A stretch of DNA of 64,000 nt from Nannobrachium achirus (lineage: Eukaryota; Chordata; Actinopteri; Myctophiformes; Myctophidae), in the NCBI GenBank assembly GCA_963921795.1, contig OY997652.1, positions 64,216,529-64,280,528 on the forward strand, written 5' to 3'. A model generated the notes under the pieces. It did no database searches. It was not told the DNA's origin and was given only the letters and a program-made list of their open reading frames with translations. Both the position numbers and the translations under genes were made by a program. The stretch's first letter is position 1; the number at the start of each line of letters is the position of its first letter. Below, one piece after another: positions 1 to 14,001 of the stretch.

Positions 1-1492
1 CTAGTAAGTAGACGGGATCTTCGGTTCCTTTCTACTCCTACATACTTAGTGAGAAAATGAAAATAAAAACATCAATGTGTTCAGCTTACAGTGGCGACGT
101 GTGCTATTACTTTATACAGCAATCGGCCAAATGGTGGCGCTGTAGGAAGCCTTCGAAAGTGCGATCTTTGAACAGGTATAGCTCATGCTGTGTTATACAT
201 ACAGCCATGAAACCTGTATACACTTATGCGTCTCCTCATGCCGAACAACTTTTACCCTCTAACTTTTGACCTCTGACCTTTAGGTCTCCCACAATTCGGA
301 ATTATATGAAAAACAGTAAAAATCTATCTCCTCCTGGGATTTTCGCGTCAAGTGCACGAAACTTTTTTCACATGAACTTTGGACCAATACGGTCAGATTG
401 ATCAACCAGATTTTTTTTAAAGTGAAATATAATTTTTTAATAATTTAATCAATATTGCGGTTTTATGCAAATTATTCTTTGGCCTCTAAATCATACATGC
501 AAAGTTACACGTTCATGGCATTTGGCAAAGATGTGGAGGGTTAGTCAAAGTATCACTGAAACCAATTTTATTCCAATCGGCCAAAGGGGGGCGCTATACG
601 AAGCGTTTGAAAATTCAAACTTCAAACGGGCATAAGTCATGACTCGTTTCGTTTGAAGACATGCAACTTGTTCACACGCGTGCTTTGACTCGAGCGGAAG
701 ACATCTGTGTCGTTGTTAAGTAAGCTCCGCCCTTCGATTTTCCGCCATTTTGAGCAGTTTGTAAAACGCGTAAACCCGCTTTTATTCTGGAATTTTCGCT
801 CCACGTGCACAAAACTTTTTTTACGTGAACTTTGGACCGATATCTAAAGATCTGTCAGATTGGATTTCTTTAAAATTGAAACATGCTTTTTTAAATAAAT
901 TCAATGAATATTGCAGTTTTATGCAAATTATTCTTCTGCCTCTAAAACATACATGCAAAGTCACATTTTCATGACAAAATAGTGTAGAGGGTTAGTTCAA
1001 ATATCACTGAAACCAATCTTACCCCAAATGGCCAAAGGGGGGCGCTATATAATTTTGAGCAGTTTGTAAAACGCTTAAACCCGTTTTTATTCTAGGATTT
1101 TTTTTGGCAATTTGCATGAAACATTCTACACGCAATCTAAGGACCTTTATCTAACATGCCTATGAAGTGCACACAAAAAAATTATAAAATAATAATAATA
1201 AATATAGCTGCAAGCAGCGATAAAGTGTCCAAAGCCAAAAACACCTCAAATCATGAACACAGCCTGGGATGTGCGTGAAATCTTGCAAGCACATTCCCAA
1301 TAGGTCAAGGAACAGATACCAACCTTCTCACATTGGCCTGTTATAGCGCCACCAGCGGGTCAACTTTTGCACAACACATTTTTGGAACAAAATGGACCAA
1401 TCTTTGACGTCAGTAACGTCAAAGAGAGCACTGCCTGCGATCTTGACATTTTGTGCTTTTATAGCCATTGTTTTCCGGCTTGAAGCGAGCCC
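1..1492 (+). mobile_element. Array copy E1 (alpha, 5' end cut by window, 3' end truncated)
   Basis: The window opens inside the 5' region, at the CTAGTAAGTAGACGGG variant. The alpha marks are CATGACAAAATAG in the tail and CCTGGGATG in the head. Module B carries the beta-like CTCCACGTG context, a small mosaic. The 3' end stops at GCGAGCCC and is fused directly to a 5'-terminal fragment at 1,493, so the usual hairpin and CTAG are missing. Confidence 0.75.
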
Positions 1493-3152
1493 GCACACTT
1501 TAGATATTGTCATTGTGGGCTCGCCTATAAGGCGAGCACACTTTAGATATTGTCATTATTGTGGGCTCGCCAGTACCTGGCGAGCACACTTTAGATATTG
1601 TCATTATTTATTTATTTATTTATTTGTTTATCTAGTAAGTAGACGGGATCTTCGGTTCCTTTCTACTCCTACATACTTAGTGAGAAAATGAAAATAAAAA
1701 CATCAATGTGTTCAGCTTACTGTGGCGAAGTGTGCTATTACTTTTTACAGCAATCGGCCAAATGGTGGCGCTGTAGGAAGCCTTCGAAAGTGCGAACTTT
1801 GAACAGGTATAGCTCATGCTGTGTTTGAGGTACAGGCATGAAACCTGTATACACGTATGCGTCTCCTCATGCCGAACAACTTTTAGCCTCTGACTTTTGA
1901 CCTCTGACCTTTAGGTCTCCCACAATTCGGAATTATATGAAAAACAGTAAAAATCTATCTCCTCCTGGGTTTTTTTCGATACGCGCACAAAACTTTTTTC
2001 ACATGAACTTTGGACCAATACGGTCAAACTAATCTCGGCGGATTTCTTTTAAAGTGAAATATAATTTTTTAATAATTCAATAAATATTGCAGTTTTATGC
2101 AAATTATTCTTCGGCCTCTAAATCATACATGCAAAGTTACACGTTCATGGCATTTGGCAAAGATGTAGAGGGTTAGTCAAGGTATCACTGAAACCAATTT
2201 TATTCCAATCGGCCAAAGGGGGGCGCTATACGAAGCGTCTGAAAATTCAAACTTCAAACGGGCATAAGTCATGACTCGTTTCGTTTGAAGACATGCAACT
2301 TGTTACACGCGTGCTTTGACTCAAGCGGAAGACATCTGTGTCGTTGTTAAGTAAGCTCCGCCCTTCGATTTTCCGCCACTTTGAGCAGTTTGTAAAACGC
2401 GTAAACCCGCTTTTATTCTGGAATTTTCGCGTCACGTGCACAAAACTTTTTTTACGTGAACTTTGGACCGATATCTAAAGATCTGTCAGATCGGATTTCT
2501 TTAACATTGAAACATGCTTTTTTAAATAATTCAAACAATATTGCATTTTTATGCAAATTATTCTTCTGCCTCTAAAACATACAAGCAAAGTCACATTTTC
2601 ATGACAAAATAGTGTAGAGGGTTAGTTCAAATATCACTGAAACCAATCTTACCCCAAATGGCCAAAGGGGGGCGCTATATAATTTTGAGCAGTTTGTAAA
2701 ACGCTTAAACCCGTTTTTATTCTAGGATTTTTTTTGCAATTTGCATGAAACATTCTACACGCAATCTAAGGACCTTTATCTAACATGCCTATGAAGTGCA
2801 CACAAAAAATTATAAAATAATAATAATAAATATAGCTGCAAGCAGCGATAAAGTGTCCAAAGCCAAAAACACCTCAAATCATGAACACAGCCTGGGATGT
2901 GCGTGAAATCTTGCAAGCACATTCCCAATAGGTCAAGGAACAGATACCAACCTTCTCACATTGGCCTGTTATAGCGCCACCAGCGGGTCAACTTTTGCAC
3001 AACACATTTTTGGAACAAAATGGACCAATCTTTGACGTCAGTAACGTCAAAGAGAGCACTGCCTGCGATCTTGACATTTTGTACTTTTATAGCCATTGTT
3101 TTCCGGCTTGAAGCGAGCCCACAATTGTTTCGAAGGAACAATATTTTTCTAG
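1493..3152 (+). mobile_element. Array copy E2 (alpha) with stacked 5' termini
   Basis: This is the longest uninterrupted copy (1,660 bp), because its 5' end carries three successive versions of the terminal cassette. They are a partial one at 1,493, a full one from 1,513 with a TATAA loop, and a full one from 1,559 with an AGTACCT-type loop. A (TTTA)n tract and CTAGTAAGTAGACGGG follow. The module A frame is broken by TGA (GTTTGAGG near 1,823). The 3' end is intact at 3,149-3,152. Confidence 0.8.
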
Positions 3153-4703
3153 TTATTTCTATACTAGGCATACTAGGCAGTCAGTGCAAGTATCAAAAAA
3201 CTTCGGTTCCTTTCTACTCCTACATACTTAGTGAGAAAATGAAAATAAAAACATCAATGTGTTCAGCTTACTGTGGCGAAGTGTGCTATTACTTTTTACA
3301 GCAATCGGCCAAATGGTGGCGCTGTAGGAAGCCTTCGAAAGTGCGAACTTTGAACAGGTATAGCTCATGCTGTGTTTTAGGTACAGCCATGAAACCTGTA
3401 TACACGTATGCGTCTCCTCATGCCGAACAACTTTTACCCTCTAACTTTTGACCTCTGACCTTTAGGTCTCCCACAATTTGGAATAATATGAAAAACAGTA
3501 AAAATCTATCTCCTCCTGGGTTTTTTTCGTTACGCGCACGAAACCTTTTTCACATGAACTTTGGACCAATACGGTCAGATTTATCTCGGCGGATTTCTTT
3601 TAAAGTGAAATATCATTTTTTAATAATTCAATAGATATTGCGGTTTTATGCAAATTATTCTTCTGCCTCTAAATCATACATGCAAAGTTACACGTTCATG
3701 GCATTTGGCAAAGATGTGGAGGGTTAGTCAAAGTATCACTGAAACCAATTTTATTCCAATCGGCCAAAGGGGGGTGCTATACGAAGCGTTTGAAAATTCA
3801 AACTTCAAACGGGCATAAGTCATGACTCGTTTCGTTTGAAGACATGCAACTTGTTACACGTGTGCTTTGACTCGAGCGGAAGACATCTGTGTCGTTGTTA
3901 AGTAAGCTCCGGCCTTCGGTTTTCCGTCATTTTGAGCAGTTTGTAAAACGCGTAAACCCGCTTTTATTCTGGAATTTTCGCTCCACGTGCACAAAACTTT
4001 TTTTACGTGAACTTTGGACCGATATCTAAAGATCTGTCAGATCGGATTTCTTTAAAATTGAAACATGCCTTTTTAAATATATTCAATGAATGTTGCAGTT
4101 TTATGCAAATTATTCTTCTGCCTCTAAATCATACATGCAAAGTAACATGTTCATGGCATTTGGCAAAGATGTAGAGTGTTAGTCCAAATATCACTGAAAC
4201 CAATCTTACCCCAATTGGCCAAAGGGGGGCGCTATATCATTTTGAGCAGTTTGTGAAACGCTCAAAATAGGATTTTTTCTTTTTTTGCAATTTGCATGAA
4301 ACATTCTACACACAATCTAAGGACCTTTATCTAATATGCCTATGAAGTGCACACACACAAAAAAATAAAAATAAATAATGAATATAGCTGCAAGCAGCGA
4401 TAAAGTGGCCAAAGCCAAAAACACCTCAAATCATGAACACAGCCTGCAATGTGCGTGAAATCTTGCAAGCACATTCCCAATAGGTCAAGGAACAGATACC
4501 ACCCTTCTCACATTGGCCTGTTATAGCGCCACCAGCGGGTCAACTTTTGCACAACACATTTTTGGTCCAAAATGGACCGATCTTTGACGTCAGTAACGTC
4601 AAAGAGAGCACTGCCTGCGATCTTGACATTTTGTACATTTATAGCCATTGTTTTCCGGCTTGAAGCGAGCCCACAATTGTTTCGAAGGAACAATATTTTC
4701 TAG
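3153..4703 (+). mobile_element. Array copy E3 (beta, no 5' hairpin)
   Basis: After CTAG the copy runs TTATTTCTATACTAGGC with a nearby repeat of ATACTAGGC; the GC-rich 5' hairpin is absent. The tail is beta type (second CATGGCATTTGGC, CA/A-rich end). In the head the usual GGAACAAAATGG reads GGTCCAAAATGG, so GGTCC and GGACC flank it as a short chance inverted repeat. The 3' end has one T fewer than most before CTAG. Confidence 0.85.
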
Positions 4704-6241
4704 TGACAATATCTAACCGTCATATCAAGTTCTCCTCAAAACTTCGGTTCCTTTCTACTCCTACATACTTAGTGAGAAAATGAAAATAAAAACATCAATG
4801 TGTTCAGCTTACTGTGGCGACGTGTGCTATTACTTTTTACAGCAATCGGCCAAATGGTGGCGCTGTAGGAAGCCTTCGAAAGTGCGAACTTTGAACAGGT
4901 ATAGCTCATGCTCTGTTATACGTACAGCCATGAAACCTGTATACACGTATGCGTCTCCTCATGCCGAACAATTTTTACGCTCTGACTTTTGACCTCTGAT
5001 CTTTAGATCCCTCAGAATTTGGAATTATATGAAAAACAGTAAAAATCTATCTCCTCCTGGGATCTTTGCGATACGCGCATGAAACTTTTTTCACATGAAC
5101 TTTGGACCAATACGGTCAAACTAGTCTCGGCGGATTTCTTTTAAAGTGAAATATATTTTATTAATAATTCAATCAATGTTGCGGTTTTATGCAAATTATT
5201 CTTCGGCCTCTAAATCATACATGCAAAGTTACACGTTCATGGCATTTGGCAAAGATGTGGAGGGTTAGTCAAAGTATCACTGAAACCAATTTTATTCCAA
5301 TCGGCCAAAGGGGGGCGCTATACGAAGCGTTTGAAAATTCAAACTTCAAACGGGCATAAGTCATGACTCGTTTCGTTTGAAGACATGCAACTTGTTACAC
5401 GCGTGCTTTGACTCGAGCGGAAGACATCTGTGTTGTTGTTAAGTAAGCTCCGCCCCCCGATTTTCCGCCATATTGAGCAGTTTGTAAAACGCGTAAACCC
5501 GCTTTTATTCTGGAATTTTCACTCCACGTGCACAAAACTTTTTTTACGTGAACTTTGGACCGATATCTAAAGATCTGTCAGATCGGATTTCTTTAAAATT
5601 GAAACATGCTTTTTAAAATAAATTCAATGAATATTGCAGTTTTATGCAAATTATTCTTCTGCCTCTAAATCATACATGCAAAGTAACATGTTCATGGCAT
5701 TTGGCAAAGATGTAGAGTGTTAGTCCAAATATCACTAAAACCAATCTTACCCCAATTGGCCAAAGGGGGGCGCTATATCATTTTGAGCAGTTTGTGAAAC
5801 GCTTAAACCCGTTAGGATTTATTTTTGCAATTTGCATGAAACATTCTACACACAATCTAAGGACCTTTATCTAATATGCCTATGAAGTGCACACACACAA
5901 AAAAAAAAAAAATAATGAATATAGCTGCAAGCAGCGATAAAGTGGCCAAAGCCAAAAACACCTCAAATCATGAACACAGCCTGCAATGTGCGTGAAATCT
6001 TGCAAGCACATTCCCAATAGGTCAAGGAGCAGATACCACCCTTCTTACATTGGCCTGTTATAGCGCCACCAGCGGGTCAACTTTTGCACAACACATTTTT
6101 GGAACAAAATGGACCAATCTTTGACGTCAGTAACGTCAAAGAGAGCACTGCCTGCGATCTTGACATTTTGTACTTTTATAGCCATTGTTTTCTGGCTTGA
6201 AGCGAGCCCACAATTGTTTCGAAGGAACAATATTTTTCTAG
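4704..6241 (+). mobile_element. Array copy E4 (beta, inverted-13 junction)
   Basis: It starts with TGACAATATCTAA, the reverse complement of the 13 bases found in hairpin-type 5' ends. Module A has TGATCT instead of TGACCT, which breaks the DR1 motif. Diagnostic variants are ATTTTATTAATAATTC, CCCCCCGATTTTCC, CATATTGAG and TTCACTCCACG. They are shared with E21, and most also with E25 (which has GCTCCACG), making a small subfamily. Length is 1,538 bp, the same as E25. Confidence 0.85.
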
Positions 6242-7832
6242 TTGTGGGCTCGCCTATAAGGCGAGCACACTTTAGATATTGTCATTATTTCTATACTAGG
6301 CAGGCAGTCAGTGCAAGTATCAAAAAACTTCGGTTCCTTTCTACTCCTACATACTTAGTGAGAAAATGAAAATAAAAACATCAATGTGTTCAGCTTACTG
6401 TGGCGACGTGTGCTATTACTTTTTACAGCAATCGGCCAAATGGTGGCGCTGTAGGAAGCCTTCGAAAGTGCGAACTTTGAACAGGTATAGCTCATGCTGT
6501 GTTTGAGGTAAAGCCATGAAACCTGTATACACGTATGCGTCTCCTCATGCCGAACAAATTTTACGCTCTGACTTTTGACCTTTGACCTTTAGATCTCCCA
6601 CAATTTGGAATTATATGAAAAACAGTAAAAATCTATCTTCTCCTGGGTTTTTTTCGTTACGCGCACGAAACTTTTTTCACATGAACTTTGGACCAATACG
6701 GTCAGATTGATCAACCAGATTTCTTTTAAAGTGAAATATAATTTTTTAATAATTCAATCAATATTGCGGTTTTATGCAAATTATTCTTCGGCCTCTAAAT
6801 CATACATGCAAAGTTACACGTTCATGGCATTTGGCAAAGATGTAGAGGGTTAGTCAAAGTATTACTGAAACCAATTTTAGTCCAATCGGCCAAAGGGGGG
6901 CGCTATACGAAGCGTTTGAAAATTCAAACTTCAAACGGGCATAAGTCATGACTCGTTTCGTTTTAAGACATGCAACTTGCTTACACGCGTGCTTTGACTC
7001 GAGCGGAAGACATCTGTGTCTTTGTTAAGTAAGCTCCGCCCTTCGATTTTCCGCCATTTTGAGCAGTTTGTAAAACGCGTAAACCCGCTTTTATTCTGGA
7101 ATTTTCGCTCCACGTGCACAAAACTTTTTTTACGTGAACTTTGGACCAATATCTAAAGATCTGTCAGATCGGATTTTTTTTTTAAATTGAAACATGCTTT
7201 TTTAATAATTCAATGAATATTGCAGTTTTATGCAAATTATTCTTCTGCCTCTAAATCATACATGCAAAGTAACATGTTCATGGCATTTGGCAAAGATGTA
7301 GAGTGTTAGTCCAAATATCACGAAATCCAATCTCACTCCAATTGGCCAAAGGGGGGCGCTATATCATTTTGAGCAGTTTGTGAAACGCTTAAACCTGTTA
7401 GGATTTTTTTAGCAATTTGCATGAAACATTCTACACACAATCTAAGGACCTTTATCTAATATGCCTATGAAGTGCACACACACACAAAAAGAAAAATAAT
7501 AACAAATATAGCTGCAAGCAGCGATAAAGTGGCCAAAGCCAAAAACACCTCAAATCATGAACACAGCCTGCAATGTCCGTGAAATCTTGCAAGCACATTC
7601 CCAATAGGTCAAGGAACAGATACCACCCTTCTTACATTGGCCTGTTATAATAGCGCCACCAGCGGGTCAACTTTTGGCACAACACATTTTTGGAACAAAA
7701 TGGACCAATCTTTGACGTCAGTAACGTCAAAGAGAGCACTGCCTGCGATCTTGACATTTTGTACTTTTATAGCCATTGTTTTCTGGCTTGAAGCGAGCCC
7801 ACAATTGTTTCGAAGGAACAATATTTTTCTAG
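6242..7832 (+). mobile_element. Array copy E5 (beta, 1,591 bp; twin of E17 and E33)
   Basis: The 5' end is a full hairpin with a TATAA loop, followed by CTATACTAGGCAGGCAGTC. Rare marks are ATCACGAAATCCAATC in module C, AAAAAGAAAAATAATAAC before the head, the 3-bp expansion TTATAATAGCG and TTTTGGCAC in the head. The same set and exactly the same length recur at 27,496 and 59,246, while the neighbouring copies differ. Confidence 0.88.
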
Positions 7833-9370
7833 TGACAATATCTAACCGTCATATCAAGTTCTCCTCAAAACTTCGGTTCCTTTCTACTCCTACATACTTA
7901 GTGAGAAAATGAAAATAAAGACATCAATGTGTTCAGCTTACTGTGGCGACGTGTGCTATTACTTTTTACAGCAATCGGCCAAATGGTGGCGCTGTAGGAA
8001 GCCTTCGAAAGTGCGAACTTTGAACAGGTATAGCTCATGCTCTGTTATACGTACAGCCATGAAACCTGTATACACGTATGCGTCTCCTCATGCCGAACAA
8101 CTTTTACGCTCTGACTTTTGACCTCTGACCTTTAGATCCCCCAGAATTTGGAATTATATGAAAAACAGTAAAAATCTATCTCCTCCTGGGATCTTTGCGA
8201 TATGCGCATGAAACTTTTTTCACATGAACTTTGGACCAATACGGTCAAACTAGTCTCGGCGGATTTCTTTTAAAGTGAAATATATTTTTTTAATAATTCA
8301 ATCAATATTGCGGTTTTATGCAAATTATTCTTCGGCCTCTAAATCATACATGCAAAGTTACACGTTCATGGCATTTGGCAAAGATGTGGAGGGTTAGTCA
8401 AAGTATCACTGAAACCAATTTTATTCCAATCGGCCAAAGGGGGGCGCTATACGAAGCGTTTGAAAATTCAAACTTCAAACGGGCATAAGTCATGACTCGT
8501 TTCGTTTGAAGACATGCAACTTGTTACACGCGTGCTTTTACTCGAGCGGAAGACATCTGTGTCGTTGTTAAGTAAGCTCCGCCCTTTGATTTTCCGCCAT
8601 TTTGAGCAGTTTGTAAAATGCGTAAACCCGCTTTTATTCTGGAATTTTCGCTCCACGTGCACAAAACTTTTTTTACGTGAACTTTGGACCGATATCTAAA
8701 GATCTGTCAGATCGTATTTCTTTAAAATTGAAACATGCTTTTTTAAATAAATTCAATGAATATTGCAGTTTTATGCAAATTATTCTTCTGCCTCTAAAGC
8801 ATACATGCAAAGTGACATGTTCATGGCATTTGGCAAAGATGTAGAGTGTTAGTCCAAATATCACTAAAACCAATCTTACCCCAATTGGCCAAAGGGGGGC
8901 GCTATATCATTTTGAGCAGTTTGTGAAACGCTTAAACCCGTTAGGATTTATTTTTGCAATTTGCATGAAACATTCTACACACAATCTAAGGACCTTTATC
9001 TAATATGCCTATGAAGTGCACACACACAAAAAAAATAATAATAATGAATATAGCTGCAAGCAGCGATAAAGTGGCCAAAGCCAAAAACACCTCAAATCAT
9101 GAACACAGCCTGCAATGTGCGTGAAATCTTGCAAGCACATTCCCAATAGGTCAAGGAGCAGATACCACCCTTCTTACATTGGCCTGTTATAGCGCCACCA
9201 GCGGGTCAACTTTTGCACAACACATTTTTGGAACAAAATGGACCAATCTTTGACGTCAGTAACGTCAAAGAGAGCACTGCCTGCGATCTTGACATTTTGT
9301 ACTTTTATAGCCATTGTTTTCTGGCTTGAAGCGAGCCCACAATTGTTTCGAAGGAACAATATTTTTCTAG
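7833..9370 (+). mobile_element. Array copy E6 (beta, inverted-13 junction)
   Basis: A 1,538-bp copy beginning TGACAATATCTAACCG. It resembles the E4 group in module A (GATCTTTGCGATA) but keeps an intact DR1. Its head is beta type with the usual CTGTTATAGCG. No internal rearrangement was noticed. Confidence 0.87.
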
Positions 9371-10912
9371 TGACAATATCTAACCGTCATATCAAGTTCT
9401 CCTCAAAACTTCGGTTCCTTTCTACTCCTACATACTTAGACAGAAAATGAAAATAAAAACATCAATGTGTTCAGCTTACAGTGGCGAAGTGTGCTATTAT
9501 TTTTTACAGCAATCGGCCAAATGGTGGCGCTGTAGGAAGCCTTCGAAAGTGCGAACTTTGAACAGATAGAGCTCATGCTCTGTTATACGTACAGTCATGA
9601 AACCTGTATACACGTATGCCTCTCCTCATGCCGAACAACTTTTACGCTCTGACTTTTGACCTCTGACCTTTAGATCCCCCAGAATTTTGAATTATATAAA
9701 AATCAGTAAAAATCTATCTCCTCCTGGGATTTTTGCGTTACGCGCACAAAACTTTTTTTCACATGAACTTTGGACCAATACGGTCAAACTAGTCTCGGCG
9801 GATTTCTTTTAAAGTGAAATATAATTTTTTAATAATTCAATCAATATTGCGGTTTTATGCAAATTATTCTTCGGCCTCTAAATTATACATGCAAAGTTAC
9901 ACGTTCATGGCATTTGGCAAAGATGTGGAGGGTTAGTCAAAGTATCAATGAAACCAATTTTATTCCAATCGGCCAAAGGGGGGCGCTATACGAAGCGTTT
10001 GAAAATTCAAACTTCAAACGGGCATAAGTCATGACTCGTTTCGTTTGAAGACATGCAACTTGTTACACGCGTGCTTTGACTCAAGCGGAAGACATCTGTG
10101 TCGTTGTTAAGTAAGCTCCGCCCTTTGATTTTCCGCCATTTTGAGCAGTTTGTAAAACGCGTAAACCCGCTTTTATTCTGGAATTTTCGCTCCACGTGCA
10201 CAAAACTTTTTTTACGTGAACTTTGGACCGATATCTAAAGATCTGTCAGATCGGATTTCTTTAAAATTGAAACATGTTTTTTTAAATAAATTCAATGTAT
10301 ATTGCAGTTTTATGCAAATTATTCTTCTGCCTCTAAATCATACATGCAAAGTAACATGTTCATGGCATTTGGCAAAGATGTAGAGTGTTAGTCCAAATAT
10401 CACTAAAACCAATCTTATCCCAATTGGCCAAAGGGGGGCGCTATATCATTTTGAGCAGTTTGTGAAACGCTTAAACCCGTTAGGATTTTTTTTAGCAATT
10501 TGCATGAAACATTCTACACACAATCTAAGGACCTTTATCTAATATGCCTATGAAGTGCACACACACACAAAAAATAATAATAATAATGAATATAGCTGCA
10601 AGCAGCGATAAAGTGGCCAAAGCCAAAAACACCTCAAATCATGAACACAGCCTGCAATGTGCGTGAAATCTTGCAAGCACATTCCCAATAGGTCAAGGAA
10701 CAGATACCACCCTTCTTACATTGGCCTGTTATAGCGCCACCAGCGGGTCAACTTTTGCAAAACACATTTTTGGAACAAAATGGACCAATCTTTGACGTCA
10801 GTAACGTCAAAGAGAGCACTGCCTGCGATCTTGACATTTTGTACTTTTATAGCCATTGTTTTCTGGCTTGAAGCGAGCCCACAATTGTTTCGAAGGAACA
10901 ATATTTTTCTAG
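9371..10912 (+). mobile_element. Array copy E7 (beta, inverted-13 junction)
   Basis: A 1,542-bp copy with TTAGACAGAAAATG instead of TTAGTGAGAAAATG at the start of module A, and TGAACAGATAGAGC, which puts a TAG stop in the 70-residue frame of that module. E8, E10, E27 and E30 share this pair of changes. Confidence 0.87.
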
Positions 10913-12452
10913 TGACAATATCTAACCGTCATATCAAGTTCTCTTCAAAACTTTGGTTCCTTTCTACTCCTACATACTTAGACAGAAAATGAAAATGAAA
11001 ACATCAATGTGTTCAGCTTACAGTGGCGAAGTGTGCTATTATTTTTTACAGCAATCGGCCAAATGGTGGCGCTGTAGGAAGCCTTCGAAAGTGCGAACTT
11101 TGAACAGATAGAGCTCATGCTCTGTTATACGTACAGTCATGAAACCTGTATAACCGTATGCGTCTCCTCATGCCGAACAACTTTTACGCTCTGACTTTTG
11201 ACCTCTGACCTTTATATCCCCCAGAATTTTGAATTATATAAAAAACAGTAAAAATCTATCTCCTCCTGGGATTTTTGCGTTACGCGCACAAAACCTTTTT
11301 CACATGAACTTTGGACCAATACGGTCAAACTAGTCTCGGCGGATTTCTTTTAAAGTGAAATATAATTTTTTAATAATTCAATCAATATTGCGGTTTTATG
11401 CAAATTATTCTTCGGCCTCTAAATCATACATGCAAAGTTACACGTTCATGGCATTTGGCAAAGATGTGGAGGGTTAGTCAAAGTATCACTGAAACCAATT
11501 TTATTCCAATCGGCCAAAGGGGGGCGCTATACGAAGCGTTTGAAAATTCAAACTTCAAACGGGCATAAGTCATGACTCGTTTCGTTTGAAGACATGCAAC
11601 TTGTTACACGCGTGCTTTGACTCAAGCGGAAGACATCTGTGTCGTTGTTAAGTAAGCTCCGCCCTTCTATTTTCCGACATTTTGAGCAGTTTGTAAAACG
11701 CGTAAACTCGCTTTTATTCTGGAATTTTCGCTCCACGTGCACAAAACTTTTTTTACGTGAACTTTGGACCGATATCTAAAGATCTGTCAGATCGGATTTC
11801 TTTAAAATTGAAACATGCTTTTTTAAATAAATTCAATGAATATTGCAGTTTTATGCAAATTATTCTTCTGCCTCTAAATCATACATGCAAAGTAACATGT
11901 TCATGGCATTTGGCAAAGATGTAGAGTGTTAGTCCAAATATCACTAAAACCAATCTTACCCCAATTGGCCAAAGGGGGGCGCTATATCATTTTGAGCAGT
12001 TTGTGAAACGCTTAAACCCGTTAGGATTTTTTTTTGCAATTTGCATGAAACATTCTACACACAATCTAAGGACCTTTATCTAATATGCCTATGAAGTGCA
12101 CACACACAAAAAAAAAATAATAATAATGAATATAGCTGCAAGCAGCGATAAAGTGGCCAAAGCCAAAAACACCTCAAATCATGAACACAGCCTGCAATGT
12201 GCGTGAAATCTTACAAGCACATTCCCAATAGGTCAAGGAACAGATACCACCCTTCTTACATTGGCCTGTTATAGCGCCACCAGCGGGTCAACTTTTGCAC
12301 AACACATTTTTGGAACAAAATGGACCAATCTTTGACGTCAGTAACGTCAAAGAGAGCACTGCCTGCGATCTTGACATTTTGTACTTTTATAGCCATTGTT
12401 TTCTGGCTTGAAGCGAGCCCACAATTGTTTCGAAGGAACAATATTTTTCTAG
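10913..12452 (+). mobile_element. Array copy E8 (beta, inverted-13 junction)
   Basis: A 1,540-bp copy close to E7 (ACAGAAAATG, AACAGATAGAGC). Private changes include GTATAACCGTATG where others have GTATACACGTATG, and TTTATATCCCC after the DR1. Its 3' end is followed by a hairpin-less (TTTA)n junction. Confidence 0.87.
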
Positions 12453-14001
12453 TTTATTTATTTATTTATTTATATACTATATCAAGTTCTCCTCAAAACT
12501 TCGGTTCCTTTCTACTCCTACATACTTAGTGAGAAAATGAAAATAAAAACATCAATGTGTTCAGTTTACAGTGGCGAAGTGTGCTATTATTTTTTATAGC
12601 AATCGGCCAAATGGTGGCGCTGTAGGAAGCCTTCGAAAGTGCGAACTTTGAACAGGTATAGCTCATGCTGTGTTTTAGGTACAGCCATGAAACCTGTATA
12701 CACGTATGCGTCTCCTCATGCCGAACAACTTTTACCCTCTAACTTTTGACCTTTGACCTTTAGGTCTCCCACAATTCGGAATTGTATGAAAAACAGTAAA
12801 AATCTATCTCCTCCTGGGATTTTCACGTCAAGTGCACAAAACTTTTTTCACATGAACTTTGGACCAATACGGTCAGATTGATCAACCAGATTTTTTTTAA
12901 AGTGAAATATAATTTTTTAATAATTCCCCCAATATTGCGGTTTTATGCAAATTATTCTTCGGCCTCTAAATCATACATGCAAAGTTACACGTTCATGGCA
13001 TTTGGCAAAGATGTGGAGGGTTAGTCAAAGTATCACTGAAACCAATTTTATTCCAATCGGCCAAAGGGGGGCGCTATACGAAGCGTCTGAAAATTCAAAC
13101 TTCAAACGGGCATAAGTCATGACTCGTTTCGTTTGAAGACATGCAACTTGTTACACGCGTGCTTTGACTCAAGCGGAAGACATCTGTGTCGTTGTTAAGT
13201 AAGCTCCGCCCTTCAATTTTCCGCCATTTTGAGCAGTTTGTAAAACGCGTAAACCCGCTTTTATTCTGGAATTTTCGCGTCACGTGCACAAAACTTTTTT
13301 TACGTGAACTTTGGACCGATATCTAAAGATCTGTCAGATCGGATTTCTTTAACATTGAAACATGCTTTTTTAAATAATTCAAACAATATTGCATTTTTAT
13401 GCAAATTATTCTTCTGCCTCTAAAACATACATGCAAAGTCACATTTTCATGACAAAATAGTGTAGAGGGTTAGTTCAAATATCACTGAAACCAATCTTAC
13501 CCCAAATGGCCAAAGGGGGGCGCTATATAATTTTGAGCAGTTTGTAAAACGCTTAAACCCGTTTTTATTCTAGGATTTTTTTTGCAATTTGCATGAAACA
13601 TTCTACACGCAATCTAAGGACCTTTATCTAACATGCCTATGAAGTGCACACAAAAAAATTATAAAATAATAATAATAAATATAGCTGCAAGCAGCGATAA
13701 AGTGGCCAAAGCCAAAAACACCTCAAATCATGAACACAGCCTGGGATGTGCGTGAAATCTTGCAAGCACATTCCCAATAGGTCAAGGAACAGATACCAAC
13801 CTTCTCACATTGGCCTGTTATAGCGCCACCAGCGGGTCAACTTTTGCACAACACATTTTTGGAACAAAATGGACCAATCTTTAACGTCAGTAACGTCAAA
13901 GAGAGCACTGCCTGCGATCTTGACATTTTGTGCTTTTATAGCCATTGTTTTCTGGCTTGAAGCGAGCCCACAATTGTTTCGAAGGAACAATATTTTTCTA
14001 G
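12453..14001 (+). mobile_element. Array copy E9 (alpha, (TTTA)n junction without hairpin)
   Basis: After CTAG the copy starts straight in a (TTTA)n tract, then TATACTATATCAAG; the GC hairpin is missing. Tail and head are alpha (CATGACAAAATAG, CCTGGGATG). The CRE palindrome is damaged: CTTTAACGTCAG near 13,880, so TGACGTCA is lost in this copy. Confidence 0.86.

Noticed and set aside
1203-2830. Placing unit boundaries at the (AAT)n tract and mini-hairpin
   Set aside because: With those boundaries head and tail classes appear to recombine in most units. Moving the boundary to CTAG removes nearly all the apparent recombination.
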